DNA from: Sulfurimonas sediminis
GTDB lineage: Bacteria; Campylobacterota; Campylobacteria; Campylobacterales; Sulfurimonadaceae
NCBI RefSeq assembly: GCF_014905115.1
Contig: NZ_CP041235.1
Span: 2,108,001-2,172,000 of the forward strand
Reading direction: 5' to 3'
Length of the DNA: 64,000 nt
A program made the translations under genes and the position numbers. The notes under the pieces are model-generated. The model was not told the origin of the DNA and did not search any database. It saw only the letters and a list, made by a program, of their open reading frames with translations. Shown here one piece after another: positions 45,045 to 54,453 of this stretch. The stretch's first letter is position 1. Each line of letters opens with the position of its first letter.

Positions 45045-45999
45045 ATGGCTGTAAAAAACTGCAAAAATATGTCCAAGTTGTCAAAAAAACAATACTAAAA
45101 AGATAGGCATAAGACGAGGGATTCAGAGATATAAATGTAATGATTGCAATAAGAAATTTCAATCTAAAAGAAGACCAAAAAACCTACAAGAAATCATTTT
45201 TAAAAAGTATATTTATAGAAGACAGATTCTTCTCCATTTAGCCGAAGATTATAATCGTAGTATCCCATGGGTTAGAAAACAAATATTCGAGTATGAACCA
45301 ATAGAAAAAGTGCACAATCCAAGGCAAGTAGTCATTGTCTGCTATGCTACTTTTTATGGCAAGAAAAGGGACAAGTTAGGCACACTAGTTTTCAAAGATA
45401 TTTTATCTGGTGAAGTTCTTATATGGAAACATGTTCAAAGTGAGTTAGTAAAAGATTACAAACAACTACTTCAAAGACTTTTAGACTTAGAATATGAGAT
45501 TAAAGCCATCATTATTGATGGGAAGAGAGGCTTGTATAAGGCTTTCAAGGATTATCCTGTACAAATGTGCCACTTTCATCAAAAGAAAGTTATACAGAGA
45601 TATATAACGATGCATCCAAGGTTAGAAGCTGGTAAAGATCTACAGAAAATTATGTATAACCTGGCATCAACAACTCAAACTATTTTTACAAAAAAACTAA
45701 ATGAGTGGTATGAAAAGCACAGAGAGTTTTTAGCAGAAAAAACAATAAATCCAGATACTTTACAAGAAGCATATACTCATCAAAAACTAGTCTCAGCTTA
45801 TAAAAGTTTAGTTACACATTTACCTTATCTCTTTACGTACAAAAATGAGAAAAATATCAAGATTCATAACACTACAAATGCAATTGATGGTGGAGTATTT
45901 TCTCCAATGAAAAAGTTACTCAAAATACACAATGGATTTAGCAAAAGTTTGAAGCTGAAAATGGTTGATGATTATCTGGTGAGTTATAAGAAAAAATGA
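45045..45999 (+). CDS. transposase, IS256-variant zinc-binding type, frameshifted near the start
   Basis: N-terminal zinc ribbon (CPSCQKNNTKK and KCNDCNKKF), a DNA-binding helix region and an IS256/MULE-like catalytic core with IIIDGKRGLYKAF and QMCHFHQKKVIQRY. The only good start is ATG 45045 behind AAAGG, giving MAVKNCK; the ribbon continues in the next frame. Removing one base from the A5 at 45063-45067 gives MAVKNCKICPSC and one open frame to 45999 (about 317 aa). From 45310 the frame is open on its own, without the ribbon. It is either a consensus error or an inactivated copy. Confidence 0.8.
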
Positions 46000-46002
46000 T
46001 TA

Positions 46003-46028
46003 TTTAGACCCCCATATTTTTCATTAAG
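46003..46028 (-). repeat. right terminal inverted repeat of the insertion sequence
   Basis: 26 bases, exact reverse complement of 44969-44994. It includes the stop codon of the small minus-strand gene to its right. Confidence 0.9.
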
Positions 46029-46167
46029 CCATATTTTGTATATACGAACTACTTTGATCTTCAGTCAACATTTTTTCTAAATCTTCATCCGTAAGTATTT
46101 TGCAATACACTGTTTCTGTAGATAATATCCAAACCGTAAAGAAAAAAACAAACAGACATGTTTTCAT
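46024..46167 (-). pseudogene. 47-aa secreted-peptide ORF ending in the insertion sequence
   Basis: ATG at 46167; signal peptide (about 1-20, FVFFFTVWILSTETVYC) and a short acidic tail (LTDEDLEKMLTEDQ). The stop TAA (46026-46024) lies within the right inverted repeat, so the natural 3' end is probably missing. No homology recognised. An A/T-rich region with a TATAAT-like box precedes it. Confidence 0.5.
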
Positions 46168-46273
46168 GTACCTAAGCCTCTTTTGCTATAATATATTATT
46201 ATACTATAAAAAAACTTTGGAAGATAAAAGTGAGAAAATGAGTTAATATATCTTTTTTATAATTATTACAATA

Positions 46274-47413
46274 CTAAAACCTAACACCAAAAGTCAAACC
46301 CAGTGTTGATGGCTGAAACAAATCATTAGTTTGTATGCCCAATAATAAGCCTCTGTATCGACTCGTTATACTAAAACTTCTATACCTTGTCTCATAACTG
46401 ACATCAATACTCGTGCTTTGGTTCAAACGATATCCCGCAGTGACAAAAGGCAGGGCAAAATTATTCATATACTGGCTTCCTGCACTGTAAAAAAATTTAT
46501 GCCTGTAAATGTATGAAATTTCTGCACTGTACTTTTTTACCAGTTGTTGTTTATATGTAGAACACCCCTCTTTTCCCCATACTGTAGGATTGTATTTTGC
46601 GTATCCATTTTCATCGTAGACTTTGTTGCTTGATTGTAAGTTTACCTCACTATAAGGGTTTTCTTTCCAGTTTAATTCAGAAAAAAGATCATTTGCCAGT
46701 AAAGCAAGTGTCATATTTTTCTTTTTTACCACACATGAAAAATGTGTACTGAAACCATAAGCAGTGGAGGGATTGACAGTTAAGTCATATAAATAATTAT
46801 ATGTATATCTGTAATGAGAAACACCTGAAAATGAATAATCTTTTTTTGATGTTGCAAGAGCATATCCTTTTATATAACCATCTTGCATTTGTGTCGCACA
46901 TAATCCTTCTATCCCCATACCTACATCAACACTCCATTCACTGTTTTGATACAGTGTCAGATGATTCGCATAGATGATACCTTGCATTTTGTAAGCTTTT
47001 ATGTGTAAAGAAAGATTAAATTGTTTCCCAATAGGCAAATCTTTTTTATTTGTTGCAAGATAAATCAAATCAACCGTGTCCTTAGAAGCATCCATAAAAA
47101 TTTCTTCCCGAAATGTATATCCGATATAGCCATATTTGTGATGAGTATAACCGATATCAAGGCGTTCTATTGCTACAGCTGTATTATTACCAGAGCGAGG
47201 ATGAGCATTTCCTTCTAATTCACTTAGAAGCAAGGTTTTTAATGAAAATGGATCATTAGCTAAAAATGTCGCTGTTTTCAAAGAAAAATTATTTTTCTTT
47301 ATCATAGAAGAAGGATTAAAAAGAGGAATTACACCGGCATATGCCGGTGTCAAAAAGCCAATACAAAGTGCTATGGCTGTTGTAAATCTACGGAAGTGTT
47401 TCAAACGTACCAT
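46274..47413 (-). CDS. outer-membrane beta-barrel protein, unknown type
   Basis: 379 aa with a signal peptide (about 1-27, TPAYAG) and alternating short strands rich in Tyr, Ser and Thr, ending in Phe (GLTFGVRF), as in outer-membrane barrels. Repeated aromatic-flanked strands (YTHHKYGYIGYTFREEIF, SISTRYRGLLLGIQ-like) support a barrel. Its start overlaps the large lipoprotein gene by 26 bases, so the two are coupled and may act together. Family unknown. Confidence 0.65.
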   Translation of the reverse strand: MVRLKHFRRFTTAIALCIGFLTPAYAGVIPLFNPSSMIKKNNFSLKTATFLANDPFSLKTLLLSELEGNAHPRSGNNTAVAIERLDIGYTHHKYGYIGYTFREEIFMDASKDTVDLIYLATNKKDLPIGKQFNLSLHIKAYKMQGIIYANHLTLYQNSEWSVDVGMGIEGLCATQMQDGYIKGYALATSKKDYSFSGVSHYRYTYNYLYDLTVNPSTAYGFSTHFSCVVKKKNMTLALLANDLFSELNWKENPYSEVNLQSSNKVYDENGYAKYNPTVWGKEGCSTYKQQLVKKYSAEISYIYRHKFFYSAGSQYMNNFALPFVTAGYRLNQSTSIDVSYETRYRSFSITSRYRGLLLGIQTNDLFQPSTLGLTFGVRF

Positions 47414-50339
47414 CTATGTATTTAATACGAGGAACACCTGAGAAATCTTCATAATTTCCAATAGTTTTGCCCTCTGTATTTGTTAGTGTACTATTTGTAT
47501 AATCGATATTTCCATTAACAAGTTTAATCGTTGATTTTATACCTGTTGACGCAGTGATATTAATTGTACCGCTTTCGTTGTTGTCAAGTGAAGTATTTGT
47601 AGTTACTGATAGTGTATCATAAACATATGTTGCGCCAATGAGAGTATTTTCTGAACTATTATTAAATGTTACTGTTACGCGCATTAATGATGTTTCAGGC
47701 ATCTGTAATGCACCATTCATGGTAACATCCAACTGTGGTGTATAAGTCCCTCTACTCAAGTTTGCATCTGATATGTCTAACCATTTTGCTGTTATCTTAC
47801 CTTCAAAATAACTACTATCCGCAGTATTGGAAAGTTTTCCGTCAAAAGCGATATCTGATGGTAGCCAACCACTGTTATTTGGTTCAGTTTCTGTCCATGA
47901 ATCATTCCACGAATTGACCATTAATGATGCATTAGTGTCTGAACAGCTTACAGTAAAATTATAGTTATTTATATCTTGAATATAGCTATCAGTAACATTA
48001 CCTTCAATCTCATAATTCAAGTTAATGCTATTATTAGAATAGATATTTACGTATTGTGGATTATATACCTGTCCATTTGGAGCAATAAATCCATAGCCAA
48101 TACTTGTTTGAGGAATAATTAAATCTCCTTGACTACAATAAACATTAATACCAATCCACGAATTTACAATATTAGTTTCAATGCCACCGGCAGCTGCCAT
48201 TATAGTATTTTGCGCATAAGCATTCACATCCAGCTTACCGTTAAGAGTATAGTTACCGACTGTTCCATCAACATAAAGATGATTGAGTTTAATATATGTA
48301 GGATTTGGTTCCCCTGTTATGGCATCTGTAGTATATGCCACACTTGCACTTGCATCAGTAAGTGCCAAAGAATCCCCATTGCTAGAGATTGATCCACTAA
48401 GCGCAAAATCAGCGCCAGTAGTAGTTTTTGTGATGGTTGCATCTAAGTTTACACTCTGTTTATCTTCAACACCAGTTGTCGTAACCGGGGCATAATCAAG
48501 TGGCAAATCTCCATTTAGCGTAGCACGAAGTGTTGCAAAACTGCTTGGGTCAAATGTATCAGGGTCAATATCTGGAAATGAAACAGTACCTGTCCAGTGT
48601 GTTTCTGTATTATCCACTGTCTGGTTAATATCATAGGCCCATGTAATATCATCTGTTGATGATGTCTGCATCAAAGAAAGAGTACGAATTCCGGCAGTAC
48701 CAAGTGGGTGTACTGTAGATGTTTCATTTCTATCCATTAGTGTCATTATACCAGTTGTCAGTCCGTCAAGAAAATTAGTGGCCAATTCTATATTTACAGC
48801 TATATTTTGGAGTGCTGTATTGATATTTTCACTCTCCTTGTCAGCATACCCTGTTAAACTTGAGTTAGTTACGCTGTTAGCCTGTGTTCTTATACTTGTA
48901 AACAGATCTTTTGCTTTTTGTACATCACTCACTGATGCCAAATCTGCCGGTGGATTCATTTTCAATGCCAATGTCATAAGTTCGGTAATATTATTCGTAT
49001 TGCCATAATCATAAATCATAGTTGCAAAATCTGTCACACTCATATCTTTACTAAAAGCATATGTTCCATCACTCTTTTTTATCTCAGCAATCTTACCTGG
49101 TAAATCTTTTTCAGTGAACAAATAACCTTTTGACTCAACATAATCTTGTACAAGCTTTGCTCTATAATAATGAAGAAGTCCATACTCCTGCGTATTCCCA
49201 ACAATGTAAACCGGATCATTTAACTCACTGCTCAAAGCTATTATACTCTCTGCTGTCACATCGGAAGATTTGCTAAAATAACCTGCAATAGTACCGGTTA
49301 CATTATTATCATTTGCTACAGTATTCATATCATAGCTACTAAAAACATTTGCAATTGCCAACTGAACAGGATCTGCAGCTGCAGCTACAGTTGTTGCATT
49401 GTCTTCAACTTCACCAATAAAAGTATCATCAATTGTTTCATTATTATCCAGTGCATCTTCTACAAGTGTTTGAACTGTTTCTACGGCAGCATCCAGTGTA
49501 AGTGCGGCGTCTTCTATTGAATCGTTATTTTCAACAGCTGTTGTTATGGCTAAATCTACCTGATTTTGAATAACAGTAGCAGTTTTTGCTGCTTCTTTTA
49601 CGCGATCGGGAAGCGTTGAATTTGCATTCTTTGCTGCAGCTTCAACAATTGCTGCGATACCCTTTGTGGTATTTGTATCAGCTGCAGCCACCTCTTCAAT
49701 TGCATCTACAAGATTTTTATAAATATCATCAGATGAAGTATTATTATCAACCGCTGCCATTGTCTGAATAATGCGATGCGTAGCCATTGCTGCTGCTAAA
49801 ACAGTCGGATCTTTGTCTTCTTTTGCAAGCTTTACAGGGTCTTCTTTTATTTTATTTGCAGGAATACCAAGTGCATCAGCAACTTTTGTATATGCCGTAT
49901 CAATTGATACATTATTCTCTACCATAGCAGTAACCAAGGTCGTTAATGGTGTTATGTGCAAAGAAGTATCCCCATCAAAAGGTGCTTTTAAGCTTCCTGT
50001 CAATAGCGCTTTAGTATCAATATCGATACCTCCTACAAGGAGTAAAGGCGCATTAGGCGATGCTTCTGCTTTTTGTGCTGTTGTTATGGTTAAAGAGTAG
50101 GAGCCGTTGGCATCTGTAATAGCAAATGGTTCTTCAATATCACACACGTCATTCTTGTCCATATCAAAACAGACTTTCCCTCCTTTAATATATCCATCTG
50201 ATGCCGTACCTGTTGTTACTGATGTTGGTGTAGGCTCTGTTGTTGTGCTATCACCACCGCTACTACTACATCCGGCCATGCTTAGAACAATAGCAGCAGA
50301 AACAGAAATAAGTGAAATTTTTCTTACTCTTTTATTCAT
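47388..50339 (-). CDS. 983-aa surface-type lipoprotein, unknown
   Basis: Signal peptide with lipobox (LSMAGC), a Ser/Thr/Pro-rich linker, then a domain starting TASDGYIKGGKVCFDMDKND (about 45-100) with a calcium-like DMDKNDVCD and a strand-rich carboxypeptidase-regulatory-like fold ending DANGSYSL. Next an Ala/Val/Asp-rich helical region (to about 340), then strand-rich C-terminal parts (about 580-980) containing Asn/Thr-rich beta stretches. Likely exposed on the cell surface. AAGGATACAAAG precedes the ATG. No family assigned beyond the first domain. Confidence 0.65.
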   Translation of the reverse strand: MNKRVRKISLISVSAAIVLSMAGCSSSGGDSTTTEPTPTSVTTGTASDGYIKGGKVCFDMDKNDVCDIEEPFAITDANGSYSLTITTAQKAEASPNAPLLLVGGIDIDTKALLTGSLKAPFDGDTSLHITPLTTLVTAMVENNVSIDTAYTKVADALGIPANKIKEDPVKLAKEDKDPTVLAAAMATHRIIQTMAAVDNNTSSDDIYKNLVDAIEEVAAADTNTTKGIAAIVEAAAKNANSTLPDRVKEAAKTATVIQNQVDLAITTAVENNDSIEDAALTLDAAVETVQTLVEDALDNNETIDDTFIGEVEDNATTVAAAADPVQLAIANVFSSYDMNTVANDNNVTGTIAGYFSKSSDVTAESIIALSSELNDPVYIVGNTQEYGLLHYYRAKLVQDYVESKGYLFTEKDLPGKIAEIKKSDGTYAFSKDMSVTDFATMIYDYGNTNNITELMTLALKMNPPADLASVSDVQKAKDLFTSIRTQANSVTNSSLTGYADKESENINTALQNIAVNIELATNFLDGLTTGIMTLMDRNETSTVHPLGTAGIRTLSLMQTSSTDDITWAYDINQTVDNTETHWTGTVSFPDIDPDTFDPSSFATLRATLNGDLPLDYAPVTTTGVEDKQSVNLDATITKTTTGADFALSGSISSNGDSLALTDASASVAYTTDAITGEPNPTYIKLNHLYVDGTVGNYTLNGKLDVNAYAQNTIMAAAGGIETNIVNSWIGINVYCSQGDLIIPQTSIGYGFIAPNGQVYNPQYVNIYSNNSINLNYEIEGNVTDSYIQDINNYNFTVSCSDTNASLMVNSWNDSWTETEPNNSGWLPSDIAFDGKLSNTADSSYFEGKITAKWLDISDANLSRGTYTPQLDVTMNGALQMPETSLMRVTVTFNNSSENTLIGATYVYDTLSVTTNTSLDNNESGTINITASTGIKSTIKLVNGNIDYTNSTLTNTEGKTIGNYEDFSGVPRIKYIDGTFETLP

Positions 50340-50577
50340 CTTTGTATCCTTATAAATTATATTTAAGTGTGTAATATTTTTAAATAAATAAAAATATTGC
50401 TTTCCCTTCTCGATAGTATATACTTATAAAAATAAAAAACTCTTTAATTTTGTTAGAACAAAATAATTTTGTAAATGTTAAAAATTATTAAAAACATTAA
50501 AAATGATAAATGATAATAGTATTTTTATAGCTAAAAAAGCGAAATAAAAGAAAATTGTGTATATTTGTTTATAAAGA
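50340..50577. other. AT-rich gap upstream of the large lipoprotein gene
   Basis: About 240 bases with no open frame of note and no repeat; very AT-rich (long A and T tracts around 50430-50540). It probably holds the promoter of the lipoprotein gene, but no convincing -35/-10 pair was seen. Confidence 0.5.
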
Positions 50578-50688
50578 AGGTGCCTCTCTCCAGATGGCTG
50601 CGGCACATAAGTGCTTGAAGTGTGCTGCTGTATTCCTACCCTGACACGTTACCTCAGACACCCATTGCACAGGTCTAAAGAGAAGCGA
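50578..50688 (-). ncRNA. ffs: signal recognition particle RNA (4.5S type)
   Basis: On the minus strand the apical domain reads CAGGGTAGGAATACAGCA: a GGAA tetraloop on a GTA/TAC helix and the symmetric loop CAGG/AGCA that binds Ffh. The outer stem forms between CTTCTCTTTAGA (near 50685-50674) and TCTGGAGAGAGG (near 50594-50583), with G-T pairs. About 105-110 nt, the small bacterial form without an Alu domain. Exact ends are estimates. Confidence 0.88.
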
Positions 50689-50732
50689 TGAAATTATAAC
50701 AGCTTTTTCTTAAAAATGGTATAATTCTTACT

Positions 50733-51278
50733 ATGATATACATAGTAACCGCTCTCAAACCCGAAGCTCAGGCCTTCGTTGACAAATACAAACTCAAAAA
50801 ATCAAAACTGCAAAACTATACGCTTTTTACAAACACAGACATCAGACTCATTATCAGCGGTATCGGAGTTGACAATGCCAGACTTGCTACGCAGACACTT
50901 ATTGACAATTTTGACATTACAAAAGAAGACATTTATCTCAATGTCGGCATCTGTGCGGCACCCCAGCAGCATAAAATCGGAGACCTTTTAAAAATAGGCG
51001 CTGTAATGTATCACAATTCCCTTTATACTTTTAGTGCTGACAAACATACGCTTACATGTAAAGACGAAGCCGCCGCAATACAACACGATACACCCGTTGA
51101 TATGGAAAGTTTTGGTTTTTATGAGGCAGTTGTTCACAATCCCGCCATTGAAAAATTTCATATTTTAAAAGTTGTCAGTGACCATTTTGCACCCCATACT
51201 ATTACAAAAGAAAATACAAAATCACTTTTGTTTAATGTTATTCATGATATAAATAGAGTATTGCAAAGGCATATCTAA
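50733..51278 (+). CDS. nucleoside phosphorylase-fold protein (MTAN/futalosine hydrolase-like)
   Basis: 181 aa. The sequences IYIVTALKPEAQAF, LIISGIGVDNARLA, VDMESFGFYEA and KVVSDHF match the purine nucleosidase fold with its ribose-binding VDMES motif. It is shorter than MTA/SAH nucleosidase (about 230 aa), and the substrate cannot be assigned. It starts the plus-strand run into the peptidoglycan recycling genes (16 bases to the next start), so it may act in the same pathway or just share the promoter. A TTACATGTAAAG copy here (51052) encodes TCK, not HVK. Confidence 0.7.
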   Translation: MIYIVTALKPEAQAFVDKYKLKKSKLQNYTLFTNTDIRLIISGIGVDNARLATQTLIDNFDITKEDIYLNVGICAAPQQHKIGDLLKIGAVMYHNSLYTFSADKHTLTCKDEAAAIQHDTPVDMESFGFYEAVVHNPAIEKFHILKVVSDHFAPHTITKENTKSLLFNVIHDINRVLQRHI

Positions 51279-51294
51279 ATCAGGATTACTTATA

Positions 51295-52977
51295 ATGCGA
51301 ATCTTTTTACTTCTTTTAAGCCTCTTCTTAACGCTTCATGCCACAGTGCCTACAGATGCGCAACTCAAAAAAATGATAGGGCGCATGCTGATTGTCGGCT
51401 TTGATGAAACTTATGTAGAACCGACGTCACAGATAGTTTCAGATATACAAAAGTATGATTTGGGCGGTGTGATTCTTTTTGACCGGTTTTATACAGACAA
51501 ACAAAGAGTTAAAAATATCCTCTCACCCTATCAGCTGAAAAAACTTACCCGGCATTTACAATATTTTGCACACAAACCGCTTTTTATAGCCGTCGATCAG
51601 GAAGGCGGCAAGGTAAGCAGGCTCAAAGCAAAATACGGATTTTTAGAAATCCCCTCTGCTGCTGCCGTTTCGTGTATGCCTTTACAAAAGGCACAGCAAA
51701 TTTACAACGCTCAGGCGCAGATGCTCCAAAACAGCGGTATCAATGTAAATTTTGCTCCGGTAGTCGATTTAAGCACCAACCCAAAAAACAAAGTCATAGC
51801 AGGCTTGGAGCGTTCTTACGGAAGTGATCCCAAAGAAGTTGCAAAATATGCACAAACAATGATAGACGCCCAGACACGCCACAATGTTCTCTCTGTTTTA
51901 AAACATTTTCCCGGGCACGGTTCATCACTCGGCGATTCGCATAAAGGGTTTGTTGATATCACAAATACCTGGGATAAAAAAGAGTTAGAGCCCTATAAAA
52001 TCCTCATCAATGCCCATAAAGCAGATGCAATTATGACCGCACATGTCTTTAATGCAAATTTAGATGACACCTATCCAGCCACGCTTTCTTACAAAATAAA
52101 CACAGAACTTTTACGCAAACAGCTCCATTTTCAAGGTGTTATCATCAGTGACGATATGCAGATGAAGGCAATCTCGGCAAACTATTCACTCAAAGATGCC
52201 GTCACTTTGGCAATCAATGCGGGGGTAAATATTTTACTCTTTGGCAATCAGCTTGCATATAATTCTACCAAAGAAATAGTTGAGACCATCTTCAAACAGG
52301 TAAAAAGCAAAAAAATCCCGCTCAGCAAAATTATAGAATCCAATGCACGCATAGAGACCTTACATGTAAAGAGCGCCATCATTCAAAAGCCCATTATATT
52401 TGGTAAAAAACGCAAAGAATTGACACGAGCATACATCCAAAAACATTACGGCTTACATGTAAAGAACATACAGATACAACCTAAAATCATTGTCCTGCAT
52501 TGGACGGCTGTGATGGATGTCAATAACAGTTTTGCCAGACTCAAGCCGCAAAAACTCCTCTCTGACAGAAAAGAGATCGCCAAGGCTTCGGCTTTGAATG
52601 TTTCGGCGCATTTTTTGGTTGACCGTGAGGGGACTGTGTATCAGCTTATGCCGGACAATGTCATGGCACGCCACGTCATCGGACTCAACTACTCAAGTAT
52701 CGGCATAGAAAATGTCGGAGGCGAAGCAAACAAAAAAGAGGATTTGACTCCTGCACAGGTACGTGCAAATATTTCTCTCATCAAGTATCTCAAACAAAAA
52801 TATCCCGACATTCGCTACCTTATCGGACATTACGAATATACAAAAATGCAAAACAATCCCCTCTGGTTGGAACGTGATGCCGGGTATAGAACTCAAAAAG
52901 CCGACCCCGGAGAACTTTTTATGCAAGAAGTAAGAGCAGGTGTGCAGGATTTGCATCTCAGAGGTGCCGATGAGTAG
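51295..52977 (+). CDS. exported NagZ-type hexosaminidase fused to an Amidase_2 domain
   Basis: 560 aa. Signal peptide (about 1-17). Glycoside hydrolase family 3 domain (about 20-345) with VDQEGGKVSRL, KHFPGHGSSLGDSHKG (catalytic His/Asp pair) and ISDDMQMKAI, as in NagZ, which cuts GlcNAc-anhydroMurNAc. The C-terminal domain (about 395-550) is an N-acetylmuramoyl-L-alanine amidase of the AmpD/AmiD type: IIVLHWTA, SAHFLVDREGTVYQLMPD, IGIENVG and GHYEYTK...ADPG carry the zinc and catalytic residues. One exported protein would strip both the sugar and the peptide from muropeptides in the periplasm. Two copies of TTACATGTAAAG sit between the domains. Confidence 0.9.
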   Translation: MRIFLLLLSLFLTLHATVPTDAQLKKMIGRMLIVGFDETYVEPTSQIVSDIQKYDLGGVILFDRFYTDKQRVKNILSPYQLKKLTRHLQYFAHKPLFIAVDQEGGKVSRLKAKYGFLEIPSAAAVSCMPLQKAQQIYNAQAQMLQNSGINVNFAPVVDLSTNPKNKVIAGLERSYGSDPKEVAKYAQTMIDAQTRHNVLSVLKHFPGHGSSLGDSHKGFVDITNTWDKKELEPYKILINAHKADAIMTAHVFNANLDDTYPATLSYKINTELLRKQLHFQGVIISDDMQMKAISANYSLKDAVTLAINAGVNILLFGNQLAYNSTKEIVETIFKQVKSKKIPLSKIIESNARIETLHVKSAIIQKPIIFGKKRKELTRAYIQKHYGLHVKNIQIQPKIIVLHWTAVMDVNNSFARLKPQKLLSDRKEIAKASALNVSAHFLVDREGTVYQLMPDNVMARHVIGLNYSSIGIENVGGEANKKEDLTPAQVRANISLIKYLKQKYPDIRYLIGHYEYTKMQNNPLWLERDAGYRTQKADPGELFMQEVRAGVQDLHLRGADE

Positions 52978-54448
52978 CGGGTTTTCTTCTCTTGACTGGT
53001 TTGTTTTTGGCGCTTATTTTCTGATACTTGCCATCAGTTCATACCTCTTTTCCCAGTTTAAAATCCGCTCTTCAAGAGACTACTTTGTCAGCTCAAATAC
53101 TATGCCAATGTTCGCTGTTGCCGTCTCCATCGTCGCCACTTCTCAGTCTGCTGCAACTTTTTTGGGTGTTCCGGAGTTTGCCTATGTGTATGATTTTACC
53201 TTTATAGGCTTCTACTTTTCTGCGCTTGTAGCTGTTGTGTTTATCAGCATTGTTTTTGTCCCGAAGTTTTACAAATACAGGGTCGTCACCGTCTATGAAC
53301 TTTTACAAACACGCTACGGAGAACGTGCAAAAAAGCAGGCAGGATTGATGTTTTTGTTCGGACGGATTATGGCAAGCGGAGCCAGACTCTACATCGGTGC
53401 ACTGGCTGTGAGCATGATACTGTTTTTGGACATCAGCTTTTTACATATGCTTGTTGCTATCATTCTGCTACTCACTGGAGCCTTGGCATACACCTATTTC
53501 GGCGGCATTAAGTCCATCATCTTCAGTGATGTTATTCAAGCCCTTACCTATGTCGGTGCCGGTCTTTTAGTCTTTTGGTATTTGTATGTCTCTTTGCACA
53601 ATGTAGATATTTTAGCAATTTTACAAACACATAACAAGTTACATGTAATAGATAATTCACTTGATGGGAAGTTCAGCATTGTAGCACTTTTTAGTGGCTG
53701 GCTGCTTTTAAACATAGCTGCTTTCGGACTTGATCAGGACATGACCCAGCGCGTACTCAGCTGTAAAAACAAAAACGAAGCTGCACAGTCGCTCATTCTC
53801 TCCATTGTTTTGAGTATTCCCATCGTCATGCTTTTTCTTGGCATCGGAGCACTCCTTTTTGTGCATTACCAGACAAGTGCGGTAAGTCAGAATTTTCAAG
53901 GCGAGAGCATTACCATTTTTATGTATTACATCCTCAATGAAATGCCTTCGGGATTAAGAGGGCTTGTAACAGTCGGTGCCATTGCCGCAGCACTTTCAAG
54001 TACAAACTCTGTTTTGGGTGCCATGGCTTCTGTCGCCGTTGAAGATTTGTACCGACCGTGGAAATTGCAAAAAGATCCCCACACCAAAGAAATCCACTTT
54101 TTAAAAGCCTCCCGAACAGCCGTACTTCTTTTTGCCTTAATTCTCTTCTTGATGGCAGTTGCAAGTTATTTTTGGCAAAGAGAAAGTGAGCTTTCACTGG
54201 TGAGTTTTGCCCTGGGTGTGATGACCTTTGCCTATACCGGACTTCTTGGGGTCTTCTTTTGTGCAATTTTTACCACAAGAGGAAGTGCCACAACCGTTCC
54301 TTTTGCCTTAGTCGGAGGCTTTGTGAGTGTTTTGGCACTGCAGCCCTACATCTTTGGAATGCATATAGGTTTTGCCTGGCAGATGGTGACAGGGACTCTG
54401 GTCTCATTTTTAATTATGGGCACCTCTAAAAACCCTGATATACCTTAA
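52970..54448 (+). CDS. sodium:solute symporter (SSS family)
   Basis: 492 aa with about 13 spans. The start at 52970 (MSSGFSSLDWF) overlaps the upstream stop by eight bases and follows AGAGGTG. Family patterns: RSSRDYFVSSNTMPMFAV, TSQSAATFLGVPEF, the Na+-site region (GAIAAALSSTNSVLGAMASVAVEDLYRP). SSS members import sugars, amino acids or nucleosides. The coupling to the NagZ-amidase gene suggests it brings in the released amino sugar (GlcNAc, anhydroMurNAc) in place of AmpG; this is inference. Confidence 0.88.
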   Translation: MSSGFSSLDWFVFGAYFLILAISSYLFSQFKIRSSRDYFVSSNTMPMFAVAVSIVATSQSAATFLGVPEFAYVYDFTFIGFYFSALVAVVFISIVFVPKFYKYRVVTVYELLQTRYGERAKKQAGLMFLFGRIMASGARLYIGALAVSMILFLDISFLHMLVAIILLLTGALAYTYFGGIKSIIFSDVIQALTYVGAGLLVFWYLYVSLHNVDILAILQTHNKLHVIDNSLDGKFSIVALFSGWLLLNIAAFGLDQDMTQRVLSCKNKNEAAQSLILSIVLSIPIVMLFLGIGALLFVHYQTSAVSQNFQGESITIFMYYILNEMPSGLRGLVTVGAIAAALSSTNSVLGAMASVAVEDLYRPWKLQKDPHTKEIHFLKASRTAVLLFALILFLMAVASYFWQRESELSLVSFALGVMTFAYTGLLGVFFCAIFTTRGSATTVPFALVGGFVSVLALQPYIFGMHIGFAWQMVTGTLVSFLIMGTSKNPDIP

Positions 54449-54453
54449 ACACG

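Larger units (their letters stand above)
44969..46028 (+). mobile_element. insertion sequence, IS256-variant (IS1249-like) type
   Basis: Bounded by perfect 26-bp inverted repeats (44969-44994 and 46003-46028) that contain ATATGGGGGTC. Length 1060 bp. It holds one transposase gene. No matching direct repeat is visible at the flanks (AAGTAGGA on the left, CCATATTT on the right), so either the target duplication was lost or the copy formed by recombination with a deletion. Confidence 0.88.

Noticed and set aside
45422-46172. Two further ACATGT hexamers (near 45430 and 46158)
   Set aside because: They lack the TT..AA flanks. The bare hexamer is about as frequent as expected by chance in this composition, so only the extended motif is counted.
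48129-50355. Several plus-strand frames opposite the 983-aa lipoprotein gene
   Set aside because: They arise from the Ala/Thr/Val-rich repeats of the lipoprotein on the other strand and have no start signals.
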